From: DATCJA01 sp963814955
GTDB taxonomy: Bacteria > Acidobacteriota > Vicinamibacteria > Vicinamibacterales > UBA2999
Direction of reading: 5' to 3'
NCBI GenBank assembly: GCA_963814955.1
Contig: CAWFEX010000006.1
Coordinates: 558,001 to 622,000, forward strand
DNA: 64,000 bases
Shown: in pieces, positions 18,459-27,297 of the stretch
Layout: the number at the start of each line of letters is the position of its first letter
Position numbering within the stretch: position 1 is the stretch's first letter
Notes under the pieces: generated by a model
Seen by the model: the letters and a program-made list of their open reading frames with translations, nothing else
What the model was told of the DNA's origin: nothing
Database searches by the model: none
Made by a program: the position numbers and the translations under genes

Positions 18459-20279
18459 CTGCTCGCGAGATCGTTATCTTGCTCGCCGCGGTAGCGGTCC
18501 TCGTGGCAGCTCCTGTGAGCGCCTCTGCGCAATCCGCCGAAAACGTTGCCGTCATCATCAACGACAACAGTCCGGACTCTCAGAGGATTGGACAGGCGTA
18601 CGCAGCGACGCGATCCATTCCCGACTCGAACGTGATCCACATCCGCACGTCGATCGAGGAAGGGATCGATCGAGACGGATACGCTCGGACGATCGAAGCG
18701 CCCATCGCCACGGCCATCGGTCGCGCACGGCTGCACGATCGCATCCTCTACCTCGTCTTGACCAAGGGCGTGCCTCTCCGTATCGCGGGCACCTCGGGGC
18801 AAACCGGTACGATGGCCAGCGTTGACTCGGAACTGGCGCTCCTGTATCGCCGGATGGTCGGACGGCTGGACAAGTCGGAAGGAGCCGTGGCGAATCCGTA
18901 CTTTCTGGGAGATCGTGATCTCAGTGAAGCACGACCATTCACGCACCGTGACTTCGATATTTATCTCGTCAGTCGTCTCGACGCCTATACCGCAGATGAA
19001 GCGGTCGCACTCATCGACAAGGCGGCGTCGGCCAAGGGCAGCGGTCGCGTTGTGCTCGACCAGCGTGGTGACGCGTCGGCAAATCGTACCGGCGAGACAT
19101 GGCTGGAGCTTGCATCGAAGCGTCTGGCCGATCGCAGTCCGGGGACGGAGGTCGTGCTCGAGACGACGCCGAAACCGGCACGCGGGCATACCGACGTGCT
19201 TGGTTATTTCTCATGGGGATCGACTGATCCTCAAAATCGGGTACGGACGTCGGGGCTTACCTTCGCGCCTGGTGCCCTCGCTGCCACGTTCGTCGGATCC
19301 GACGCCAGAACGTTCCGCGAACCGCCAGTAGGCTGGACCCCAGCCGACGCAGTGAATCGCTCCAACTGGTACGCGGGATCACCGGAGTCGCTGACCGGCG
19401 ATTTGATTCGCGACGGCGTGACCGGCGTGGCCGGATATGTCGCACAGCCGTTTCTAAATGGCGTCGTCAGGCCGCAAATTCTGTTTCCCGCGTACCTTGC
19501 GGGGTTCAATCTTGTCGAGGCCTTTTGGTTGGCCATGCCACAGGTCAGCTGGCAGACGATAGTCATCGGGGATCCGCTCTGTCGCCCATTTGCCGGAAAG
19601 ACATTGTCCAGGTCGGAAATCGAGGACGACATCGACGAGGTAACCGAGTTGCCCGCGCTCTTCGGGAAGCGACGGTTGGCCCTCGCGGTAGGTCTGTCGC
19701 CCGATATTCCCGAGCGGGCGGTGGCGCTAACGCTCCGGGCGGACGGGTTGTCGGCGCGCGACGACCTGCCAGGAGCCCGCCAGGCGCTGGATGAGGCGTT
19801 AGAGATGGCCCCGAGATTCGTGGTCGCCATGCTCAAGAAGGCGGGCCTCGAGGAATCGGCCGGGCAGCACGATGCCGCAATCGACATGTATAAGCGAGTA
19901 CCTGGACATCGACCCCAGTCAAGTGGCCGCGCTCAACAATCTCGCCTTTGCGCTTGCCGTGCGTCGAAATATGCCCTCGGAAGCCTTGGCGCTGGCCAAG
20001 CGCGCGGTCGCTCTGTCACCAACGAATCCGACCATCCTCGACACACTGGGCTGGATTCATCACCTGCTTGGCGACAACGCCACCGCAGCCAAAGTGATGG
20101 AACAGGCCGTCAAAACCAACACCCTCAACCCGGAAATCCGGCTGCACGCAGCCATCGTGTTCGCCGCCGTTGGTTCGCTCCCGCTGGCGAAGAACCAGCT
20201 CGCGGTGGCACTGAAATTGAGCCCAGCGTTGGCCAACAACGTCGAGGTCAAAGAGCTCCAGGCGAGGTTGGCGAAGTAA
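18386..20279 (+). CDS. Secreted TIGR03790-family protein with C-terminal TPRs, one frameshift
   Basis: A signal-like segment (IVILLAAVAVLVAAPVSASA) precedes a TIGR03790-type domain: ENVAVIINDNSPDSQRIGQA, ILYLVLTKGVPLRI, DIYLVSRLDAYT, GYFSWGSTDPQN, FVGSDARTF and IVIGDPLCRPF. About four TPR-like helices follow, ending VEVKELQARLAK. The biochemical role of this family is not known; members occur with exosortase/TPR loci. One extra base near 19890 (between MYKR and EYLDIDPS) breaks the frame; joined, it is about 630 residues. The start is uncertain: GTG 18386 is used here, while TTG 18479 would place the signal peptide first and ATGs lie further up. The 320-bp element upstream also precedes the deleted paralogue. 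Confidence 0.75.
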
Positions 20280-20651
20280 GGAATAGGAGCGGCGGGCGCT
20301 CGAAGGGCACAATGCAGCCAGCTGTTCCGACTGCGCTGGCCGGCATCCCATAGTCAACAACTCCAAGCATAACTGAGAGATAGCGCTGCCCACCACGGAG
20401 TCGCCACCCGCAGAGACATTCCGAAAGCCGCTGGCTTGGGGTTGCTTGGTCCGGTGCTGCTGGCGATCACCGCTTTTTGCCAGCGTTTACTAGTGCTCGC
20501 AGAGACTCGGCCAACGGCACCGCAATGGGAGACCGCCACTTCCCTTTCGGCGCCGATCAGCGCGGTGACAAAAGTCTTCTCCCACGGCGACAGCGGTACC
20601 GCTTTTCAGCAAAAATCGGCCTGTTTTCGAGGAAATCGCGCATCCGCCCAG
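20280..20651. other. Intergenic region without a recognisable gene
   Basis: About 370 bp separate the TPR gene from the promoter of the PEP-CTERM gene. Short open frames here lack ribosome sites and family likeness. I see no hairpin terminator with a T-run. Confidence 0.6.
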
Positions 20652-20667
20652 TGGACTCGCGATTGCT
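20652..20667 (+). promoter_or_regulatory. Putative sigma-54 (-24/-12) promoter of the PEP-CTERM gene
   Basis: TGGACTCGCGATTGCT fits TGG-N8-TTGCT and lies about 75 bp before the ATG. PEP-CTERM genes in floc-forming bacteria are known to depend on RpoN, which supports the call. Confidence 0.6.
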
Positions 20668-20739
20668 ACCGTCTGCAGCACGCCAGAGCGGATCGCCGTG
20701 GATTTGCGGGTCGTGGAGGCGTTGGAGGAGAGAGAGCAG

Positions 20740-21447
20740 ATGCGGAAACTTGTAGAGCTTTCATTGCTTGCAGCCGCTGCAGCGTGGGTATTTGCCACGC
20801 CTGCATCCGCCGCGAGTTTGGAATTTGTGGACGGTGACACCACGTGGACGCTCACCGTCGAGGAAGGTTGTGACACCGATTGTAGCGTCACAGTCAACGC
20901 CGACATCGGCGATTCTGACGACGGCACGTACCTCGATTCCGTGCAGTGGCAGGTTGACGGCCAGACAATTGTCGATGCGGACTTGACCTCTGACCCAGGT
21001 GGCGATTGGACCACGACTATTAACGATTCGATCAGCAACGACCCCGGCAGCCCGCAAAATACGGGCGACAACAACTGCGACGACGGGCCGGGCGGAAATG
21101 CCGGGTCGGCGTGCAGCGAGTGGGTTGAGAGCGTCGCTACGGGCCTCTTCGTCAATAGCGGTGACTCACTCACGTGGATCTACTCAGTTGATTGGTCGGA
21201 GTCCTTCACGTTGACCGGCGAAGACGAGGGCAATATCCGCGCTCTGTTCCAGGATGAGACCGGCCAGCTCGTCAACCTCTTCTCGCCCGGCGGCACGACC
21301 TTCACGACCACCACGACGGATATCCCGACGACTACCACGACGGATATCCCGACGACAACCGAGAACATTCCCGAGCCCACCCTCCTGACGCTGCTCGGTG
21401 CGGGCCTTGTGATGGCGGGCCGCCGGCTGCGCAGGCGGACTAAGTAA
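20740..21447 (+). CDS. PEP-CTERM sorting-signal protein
   Basis: MRKLVELSLLAAAAAWVFA starts a signal peptide ending near PASA. The mature part is acidic and rich in Asp, Gly, Thr and Ser (CDTDCSVTVNADIGDSDDG). A Thr-rich linker with the repeat TTTDIPT twice precedes the C-terminal tag PEPTLLTLLGAGLVMAG and RRLRRRTK: Pro-Glu-Pro, a membrane helix and a basic tail. This tag is recognised by exosortase, encoded 10 kb away, which cuts it and attaches or releases the protein at the surface. The Thr-rich linker is a likely O-glycosylation site. GGAGGAG before 20740 supports the start. It is the only PEP-CTERM substrate in the window. Cys pairs (CDTDC, NNCDDG..SACSEW) may form disulfides. Confidence 0.92.
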   Translation: MRKLVELSLLAAAAAWVFATPASAASLEFVDGDTTWTLTVEEGCDTDCSVTVNADIGDSDDGTYLDSVQWQVDGQTIVDADLTSDPGGDWTTTINDSISNDPGSPQNTGDNNCDDGPGGNAGSACSEWVESVATGLFVNSGDSLTWIYSVDWSESFTLTGEDEGNIRALFQDETGQLVNLFSPGGTTFTTTTTDIPTTTTTDIPTTTENIPEPTLLTLLGAGLVMAGRRLRRRTK

Positions 21448-21494
21448 GCCTCCTAAGCACGGACGACTTCTCTCCTTCACGAAGCGGGAAATAC

Positions 21495-21520
21495 AAGCGG
21501 CGGGATACTTCCCGCCGCTT
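21495..21520 (+). terminator. Hairpin after the PEP-CTERM gene
   Basis: AAGCGGCGGGA and TCCCGCCGCTT form a perfect 11-bp stem with a 4-base loop, followed by a weak T-rich stretch (CGCTTTG). It is probably a Rho-independent terminator. Confidence 0.65.
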
Positions 21521-21612
21521 CGCTTTGTACACTCATCGCAATCGTCCGGCTCGACAGGGGCATCGCGGCGTGCCGTAGAATGTGAGTCCCTAACAATTGG
21601 TCTGGGATCCGA

Positions 21613-22458
21613 ATGTCAGTCAAGCGCTGGGCGCTTTCGGTGTTCTTCGTCTGGCACTTGGTGGTGACGGGACTGGGGTCGCTCGCCGTGTCGGACCCGC
21701 TGCCGCCGATCGAAGCCGCTCCGCCTGTCGCGACACCCGCCGGCGAATCGTCACCTCCTGTGCACGACCTGATTGTCGCAACGCTGCGGCCGGTTCTCGA
21801 CACAGTGGCCGCCACGGTGATGCCCTTCCCCGGGGCAGTCGCCCGGGCCGCCGCCCCCCTCAGCAGGCCCGCGGCCTTCTACAGAGAAATCACCGGCAAC
21901 TCCCAGAACTGGAAGATGTTCTCGAGCGCTCCGAAAACGCACCAGTATCTGCGAGTCCGATACTACGTTGGGCCTCGCGACGTTGGGGGCAACCACGGGG
22001 CCTGGACGGCGACAGAGCTCGTCTTGCCCGCACACCGCGAGGACCAGATGCGGCTTGTCCGGGCTTATCGCGATTCGTATCGCGATAAGGCGATGACCGT
22101 CGCTCTCGGACGCTTTCACCGCAGGCGCGATGAGGACTTGGTCAAGCCGGACACCACGTCAGCGGAGCTACCGGACGATATCGCGCCGATCGGAAGGTAC
22201 TTTGCCCGGCGCTTCGAAAGACGTGCCCTCGGGCCCGATGAGCGGATTGTACGCACCGAAATTTGGTACGGGATAGCGCCGATGGCGTTACCCGGGGGCA
22301 CGCTCGATCCGGCGATCGTCGACGCCCGCATGGCCACTCTTCGAAGGTCCTACGAAGCACCCGTCGAGAACCGCTTCCGCCGTCCCGTCCACCCGGCTTA
22401 TCACGCGTTGGAAGAGGAGGCCGGCATTACGTGGATCCTGGAGTATTTCGAACCGTGA
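21613..22458 (+). CDS. Membrane-anchored or secreted partner of an HTTM protein
   Basis: The 281-residue protein begins with one hydrophobic segment (WALSVFFVWHLVVTGLGSLA) and a Pro/Ala-rich linker. A domain with NSQNWKMFSSAPKTHQYLRV and YYVGPRDVGGNHGAWTATEL follows, ending in GITWILEYFEP. I do not recognise a named family. Its last codon overlaps the start of the HTTM gene (GTGA), and such small partners are often found beside HTTM proteins. KPDTTS at about residue 178 resembles the coded form of the genome's palindromic repeat and may be an old repeat insertion. Function unknown. Confidence 0.7.
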   Translation: MSVKRWALSVFFVWHLVVTGLGSLAVSDPLPPIEAAPPVATPAGESSPPVHDLIVATLRPVLDTVAATVMPFPGAVARAAAPLSRPAAFYREITGNSQNWKMFSSAPKTHQYLRVRYYVGPRDVGGNHGAWTATELVLPAHREDQMRLVRAYRDSYRDKAMTVALGRFHRRRDEDLVKPDTTSAELPDDIAPIGRYFARRFERRALGPDERIVRTEIWYGIAPMALPGGTLDPAIVDARMATLRRSYEAPVENRFRRPVHPAYHALEEEAGITWILEYFEP

Positions 22459-23468
22459 CCGAGGTCGACCCACACGCCGCCGCTGGAGACACGCGGGTCA
22501 TGGCGGTTTCACAGTCACGCCGGACAATGATTTGGCGGTGGGAACGTTTCTGGTTCGCAGAGGTGCCGTCGGAGGTGTTCGCCTTCGTGCGCATCGCCGT
22601 AGGCGCCGTTGGTTTCGTGAGCTTGGTCGGCGCCACGCCAGTCGAGATGTTCTGGTCTCCTGATGGAATCGCTCCGTTGCCGGGAGGAGGACTCAACATC
22701 AGGAGCTACGTTCTCGACGCTGGTCTCGGCCTGGCGTCGGGATGGGTGTTTTTCCTCATCCTGTGTGTCTCGTTCATGTGCGTGACGACCGGCCTCTTCA
22801 CGAGCGCCGCCGTGATGATCTGCTTCGTCGGCAGCCTGCTGCAAATGCGCTGGAACGCGCTTCCACTCACGTCCGGCCATGGGTTGCTGGTGAATGTGTT
22901 GTTTTATCTGATCTGGGCGGACTGCGGCAGTCGCCTGTCGATTGACGAGCGGCGCAGGCGCCGCCGCCACCGCGATGTCGACGTACGTCCCACCCAGCCA
23001 GTTTGGCCTCTTCGGCTGATTCAGACGCAAGTGGCAATGATCTACGCGGCGTCAGGCCTCTTCAAGCTCCTGCAACCTATGTGGCGAGACGGTTCGGCGG
23101 TCTATTACACGACCAGCCAGAACATCTACGGGCGAATCTTTCACGTCTATGCGCTTCCGACCGACTTCACCTGGGCGTTGACCATCCTCACGTATGCAAC
23201 AGTGTTGTGGGAAATCAGCTTTCCCTTCTTGCTCTTGAACCGGATTACCCGTTGGGTGGCCCTTGCGACCGGGGTCGCGATGCATCTGGGTATCTGGGCA
23301 ACGATGGAGGTCGGGCCATTCACGTGGATGGTGCTCGCCTCCTACGTGGCGTTTCTCAATCCGCAAACCGCGCAGCGGCTCGCGTGTCGCAGGTGGAGAG
23401 GTGCTAGAACCCAGACACAGCGGACCGCGCCAACTACCTTGCCACCGTCCACTGCGTCGACAGCATAG
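22455..23468 (+). CDS. HTTM-domain membrane protein (vitamin K gamma-carboxylase-like)
   Basis: About six to seven membrane segments are visible: VFAFVRIAVGAVGFVSLV, WVFFLILCVSFMCVTTGLF, AAVMICFVGSLLQM, LLVNVLFYLIWADC, FTWALTILTYATVLWEISFP and WVALATGVAMHLGIW. LIQTQVAMIYAASGLFKLL and MWRDGSAVYYTTS are hallmarks of HTTM-domain proteins, which share the fold of vitamin K-dependent gamma-carboxylase. Bacterial members are mostly uncharacterised. I use GTG 22455, which overlaps the previous stop; ATG 22500 is the alternative. With the upstream partner it forms a two-gene operon. Confidence 0.85.
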   Translation: MTEVDPHAAAGDTRVMAVSQSRRTMIWRWERFWFAEVPSEVFAFVRIAVGAVGFVSLVGATPVEMFWSPDGIAPLPGGGLNIRSYVLDAGLGLASGWVFFLILCVSFMCVTTGLFTSAAVMICFVGSLLQMRWNALPLTSGHGLLVNVLFYLIWADCGSRLSIDERRRRRRHRDVDVRPTQPVWPLRLIQTQVAMIYAASGLFKLLQPMWRDGSAVYYTTSQNIYGRIFHVYALPTDFTWALTILTYATVLWEISFPFLLLNRITRWVALATGVAMHLGIWATMEVGPFTWMVLASYVAFLNPQTAQRLACRRWRGARTQTQRTAPTTLPPSTASTA

Positions 23469-23734
23469 AGCGCGATCGCCAGACACTCACCTACACGAAC
23501 CAACACGAAATTTCATTCCAGTAAAGGGCGCAGGCGGGCCTCGCGGCTCTCGCAGCGAACGGGAGCGCGCCTTTCACTCGGTTGCTTCCCAGTGCGCGAC
23601 GCCGCAGTTTCCGTGTCTGTCCACACGAAATCGTCACCGGGCACATTGACCGGCGGTCGTGTGCGTTTCCCATCGCGCGCCCCAAGTTGTTGTCTTTAGA
23701 CCCCTTATGCGTCTCGCCAGTGGCACCTCTGACG
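23469..23734. other. Intergenic region, no gene seen
   Basis: The 266 bp before the sigma-54-like site of the first protease module hold no supported gene or RNA. Confidence 0.6.
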
Positions 23735-23749
23735 TGGCGTGTGGCTTGC
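23735..23749 (+). promoter_or_regulatory. Putative sigma-54 (-24/-12) promoter of protease module 1
   Basis: TGGCGTGTGGCTTGC matches TGG-N8-TTGC and keeps the G at the seventh consensus position. It lies about 70 bp upstream of the start at 23820. Confidence 0.55.
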
Positions 23750-23819
23750 GCAACAGGCTGCGTTCAAACGGGCCTGTGTCGCTGCTCCCCGATTCGGCCG
23801 GTAAAGAGGTGTGATTGTC

Positions 23820-24299
23820 ATGAGAGCTGCACCCGCATTCCTGGTGGTGTCTCTGGCGGTGGCAACCCTATCGGCTTCGACTGATCCCCCAGTCAATGTT
23901 GGAGCACAGGCGAAAGGTGCGAGGAAGGTCGTCCTCGCGACTGTCACCGACGTTCGGGCGGCATTCGGAGTCAACGACTTCGGCGACCAGCTGATTCTCT
24001 CCCATGTGACATTCCGCGTGGACGAGACGATGAAGGGTCAGCACGAGGCGACGGTGGTCGTGACGCTCGAGGGAGGAACCGTCGGGGACTTGACCCTCGA
24101 CGTCTCCGACATGCCCAAGATGGAGAAGGCGCAGCGCGCCGTGCTCTTCCTCACCAATTCGGCGGCCGGCGGCGTAGTGCCGCACGGGCGCGGTGCCGGT
24201 GTGATGACGCTCGATGACAACGACCATGTGGTCGGGACAAATCTCACGGTCGATGATGTTCGTGCTGGCGTCAAGGCGGCCCTGGCCGGAGGGAATTAG
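23820..24299 (+). CDS. Small secreted protein, module 1 partner of the matrixin (possible OB/NTR fold)
   Basis: A signal peptide (MRAAPAFLVVSLAVATLSA) leads to about 140 residues with VVLATVTDVRAAFG, LILSHVTFRVDETMKG, VVVTLEGGTVGDLTL and RAVLFLTN. This alternation of strands, with a conserved Lys-Gly after the third strand, resembles the OB-like NTR fold of TIMP-type inhibitors and related bacterial domains; this is my inference from pattern. There is no N-terminal Cys as in true TIMPs. The stop is 2 bp before the ATG of the metalloprotease, so the two are co-translated. The neighbouring module at 26123 repeats the pair. The partner could be an inhibitor, chaperone or substrate adaptor of the protease. 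AGAGGTG before ATG 23820 decides the start. Confidence 0.8.
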   Translation: MRAAPAFLVVSLAVATLSASTDPPVNVGAQAKGARKVVLATVTDVRAAFGVNDFGDQLILSHVTFRVDETMKGQHEATVVVTLEGGTVGDLTLDVSDMPKMEKAQRAVLFLTNSAAGGVVPHGRGAGVMTLDDNDHVVGTNLTVDDVRAGVKAALAGGN

Positions 24300-24301
24300 T
24301 C

Positions 24302-25703
24302 ATGACACCCATTCGAACGCTCATTGCCGGCGCAGCCGTCCTCGCTCTCACGGCAATCGTCCCATCCGCCACGAAGGCGTACAGTACCCTACTCCAAATG
24401 GGGCACGCTCAACGTGCCCTTCTACGTGAATCCGAACAACAGCGATGTTTCAGACAGCGCGGCCATATCCGCCCTGCAGGGCGCAATGGAGGTATGGAAC
24501 ACGCAATCGGGAACGCCGTTCCAGTTCTCGTATGCCGGCCAGGTAGCAACGACCACGACCGGATACGACAAAAAGAACGTCATCCTGTTCCGCAACACCA
24601 GCAACGGATCGGCTCTCGCCTCGACGTACTCCTGGACGTCCAACAATATTCTGGTCGACAGCGACATCGTGTACTGGGATGGTGGCTTCAAGTTCTTCAC
24701 GGGCTCTTCCGGGTGCAGCAGCGGGGCTTACATCGAAGACATCGGCGCACACGAACTGGGTCATGCGATGGGTCTGTCCCACTCGAGCACCAGCGAGGCC
24801 ACGATGTACGGAAGCTACGGCACGTGCTCGCAGAAGCAGCGCACACTGGACAGTGACGACATCGCCGGTGCGAAAAAACTGTACGGCGGCAGCACTGGTA
24901 CCGACACAGCGCCAATCACGACGATCCTTTCGCCGGCCAACGGCCAGAGTGTCGCGGCGGGAACGACTGTGACGTTTTCCGGGTCCGCCACCGACACCCC
25001 CGACGGGGATGTGTCGAGCTACATCAGCTGGCAGTCGAATATCGACGGCAAAATTGGCAGCGGCGCCAAGTTCTCCCGGACGCTCACGGCGGGGTCACAC
25101 ACCATCACGGCGACGGCGACGGACAGCACCGGCAATACGTCGTCTGCGAACATTACACTGAAAGTTACGTCCACGACCAATACGGCGCCGGCGGTCTCGA
25201 TTTCGAATCCGAATAACGGTGCGGTGGTACCGGCCGGGACATCGATGACGTTTTCGGGTTCGGCGAACGATACGGAGGACGGGAGTCTGACGACCAAGCT
25301 GGTGTGGCGGTCGAATATCGACGGGCAGATCGGCACCGGCGGGTCATTCAGCCGAACACTGACGGCCGGATCGCACACTATCACCGCAACCGCGACCGAC
25401 GCTGGCGGGCTGACCGGTCAGAAGTCGGTAACAGTGTCAGTCTCGAGCACGTCTACAAGTACATCGCCGAAACTGACGGCCCGCGGCTACAAGGACAAGG
25501 GGCTGCAGAAAGCCGACCTTTCCTGGAGCGGCCTGGACGCAACAAGCGTCGATATTTACCGCAACGGTACGAAGATCGCGAATACGCCAAATCAGGGAGC
25601 CCTGACAGACGCCATTGACGAGAGGGGCAACGGCTCATACACGTACAAGGTATGCGCCGCAGGCACATCGACCTGCACGAACCAGGTCAGCATCAGCTTC
25701 TAA
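24302..25703 (+). CDS. Secreted matrixin-type metalloprotease with two Ig-like repeats and FnIII end, one frameshift
   Basis: The signal peptide MTPIRTLIAGAAVLALTAIV is followed at once by a catalytic domain (KWGTLNVPFYVNP to AGAKKLYGG). It has the zinc motif HELGHAMGLSH (HExxHxxGxxH) and then EATMYGSYG carrying the Met-turn. No propeptide or cysteine switch is present. Two similar Ig-like domains (ANGQSVAAGTTVTFSGSA..; NNGAVVPAGTSMTFSGSA..) and a short FnIII-like end (LTARGYKDKG to TNQVSISF) should bind carbohydrate or matrix. One extra C at 24387-24389 breaks the frame between the signal peptide and the enzyme; joined, it is about 465 residues. It cleaves extracellular proteins by inference from the family. 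Confidence 0.88.
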
Positions 25704-25906
25704 ATCCACCGTGCCACGATTTCGCGAGGCGAGCCTCACAGGTTCCCTCGCGAAACGGGCACGGTATCTCGCGTAAGTCTTTGCTCCACATCACGACACT
25801 GTTCGAATCCTCGACTACGATGCACGACAGGGTAAGAAGTTCACGCCTTTATTGCCCGGTATTCGCGAATATCGCGCAAATGTACGCCTGCGCTCGCTAA
25901 CGTAGT
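25704..25906. other. Intergenic region between the two protease modules
   Basis: No gene is supported here. The stretch is less GC-rich than its surroundings near 25855-25880 (GTATTCGCGAATATCGCG). Confidence 0.55.
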
Positions 25907-25921
25907 TGGTATTTGTCTTGC
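25907..25921 (+). promoter_or_regulatory. Putative sigma-54 (-24/-12) promoter of protease module 2
   Basis: TGGTATTTGTCTTGC, preceded by T and followed by T, fits the RpoN pattern. It lies about 200 bp before the start at 26123, leaving room for a leader or for activator contacts. Nothing else is recognised in 25922-26122. Confidence 0.55.
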
Positions 25922-26122
25922 TCGGCCTTCGCGCCGGCTCAGTCGCACGGACTCCTCCCCCAGCTCTTTCTCACTCGAAGTTTTAGCTCATTGAACTCGC
26001 GGACTACGCCGGGCCTGCGCGCATCCGCAATCCCGACGAACCGCTGACCCTCTAGGCTTCTGTCCGCAGCTCCTCGCGTGCGAGCGACAGAGTCCTGATC
26101 TGACGGAGGAGGTGTGCCTGTG

Positions 26123-26600
26123 ATGAGAGGTATGTTCGGTTTACTGGCGGCTTGTCTGATTGCTGCAACCGTATCCGCGTCGATCGACCCGCCGGTCGAC
26201 GTGGCTGCTCATGCCAGGGGCGCAACGAAAGTCGTGGTCGCAACGGTGCTTGCCGTGGACGCGAGCTTCGGCGTCAACGACTTCGGCGACCAGGTGATTC
26301 TGTCCAAGGTGTCCTTCCGCGTCGAGGAAACTCTCAAGGGAGCGGCACGAGGCGACAGGCGTCATGACCCTCGAAGGGGGGACGGTCGGCGACTTGACCT
26401 TGGAGGTGTCAGATATGCCGCGCCTGGAGAAGGGGCAGCGTGCGGTGTTGTTCCTGACGAACTCGCGCGGAAATGACGTGCCACATGGCCGTGGTGCCGG
26501 CGTCATGCGACTCGATACGAACAACCGCGTCGTCGGCACCGGCCTCAGCCTCGACGACATTCGCGCCGCGGCCAAAGCCGCGCAGGCGCAAGAGAGGTGA
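26123..26600 (+). CDS. Small secreted protein, module 2 partner, one frameshift
   Basis: This is a paralogue of the protein at 23820. Shared blocks are VATVLAVDASFGVNDFGDQ, SKVSFRVEETLKG, MTLEGGTVGDLTLEVSDMP and RAVLFLTN..VPHGRGAGVM. One extra G at 26344-26345 splits the frame right after ETLKGA; joined, the length is about 158 residues, equal to its paralogue. GGAGGAGGTG lies just upstream of ATG 26123. The stop is 5 bp before the next ATG, so partner and protease are again coupled. Keeping this order in both modules argues that the pair acts together. Confidence 0.78.
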
Positions 26601-26605
26601 TCGCA

Positions 26606-27199
26606 ATGACAGCCACTCGCACCGTCGCGACGATTGTCGTTGTCGGGGCACTGGCGGGGCTTGTCGCGCCCGTCACACGCGCCTACAACACATTCGGAAA
26701 ATGGGGGAAACTGAACGTACCTTTTTATGTGAATCCCGCCAATGCGGACGTGTCGCAGAACGCCGCCATCTCGGCTCTTCAAACCGGGATGAACGTCTGG
26801 AATAGCCAGTCGGGTACGCCGTTCCGGTTCTCCTACGCTGGTCAGGTCGGCACCACCTCGATCGGCTTTGACAAGAAGAATGTCATAGTGTTTCGCAAGA
26901 TGACCAACGGCGGGGCCATCGCGTCCACCTACGCCTGGGCGCAGAACGGGTATCTGGTCGACAGCGACATCATCTTCTGGGACGGTGGTTTCAAGTTCTT
27001 CACCGGTTCGGGAGGATGCAGCAGTGGCGCGTACGTCGAAGACATCGCTGCTCACGAGTTGGGCCACTCAATGGGCCTCTCCCATTCGAGCGTCAACGAA
27101 GCCACTATGTACGGCTCGTATGGAACCTGTTCGATGGCCAAGCGCACGCTCGCCAGCGACGACATCGCGGGTGCAAAAAAGCTGTATGGCAGCAAATAA
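26606..27199 (+). CDS. Secreted matrixin-type metalloprotease, catalytic domain only
   Basis: The 197-residue product has a signal peptide (TVATIVVVGALAGLVAPVTRA) and a catalytic domain closely similar to that at 24302: FGKWGKLNVPFYVNP, HELGHSMGLSH and NEATMYGSYG. It ends directly after AGAKKLYGSK without the Ig-like repeats, so it should diffuse more freely or act on a different target. Its frame is intact, which shows that the break in the first copy is not a family feature. No propeptide is encoded, so control of activity must come from elsewhere, possibly the coupled partner. Next comes the convergent wecB gene. Confidence 0.9.
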   Translation: MTATRTVATIVVVGALAGLVAPVTRAYNTFGKWGKLNVPFYVNPANADVSQNAAISALQTGMNVWNSQSGTPFRFSYAGQVGTTSIGFDKKNVIVFRKMTNGGAIASTYAWAQNGYLVDSDIIFWDGGFKFFTGSGGCSSGAYVEDIAAHELGHSMGLSHSSVNEATMYGSYGTCSMAKRTLASDDIAGAKKLYGSK

Positions 27200-27297
27200 A
27201 GCGTGACGGAAAGGTGGGCGCCGCCGGCGCGTCAACCGTCGTGTACGAACCAGGCGAGCGTGACGTTTTGACGGGCTGACCTCGTGGGGACGGATAT

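Noticed and set aside
27200..27297. Hairpin GGCGCCGCCGGCGC as terminator after protease 2
   Set aside because: The stem is only about five pairs and no T-run follows on either strand.
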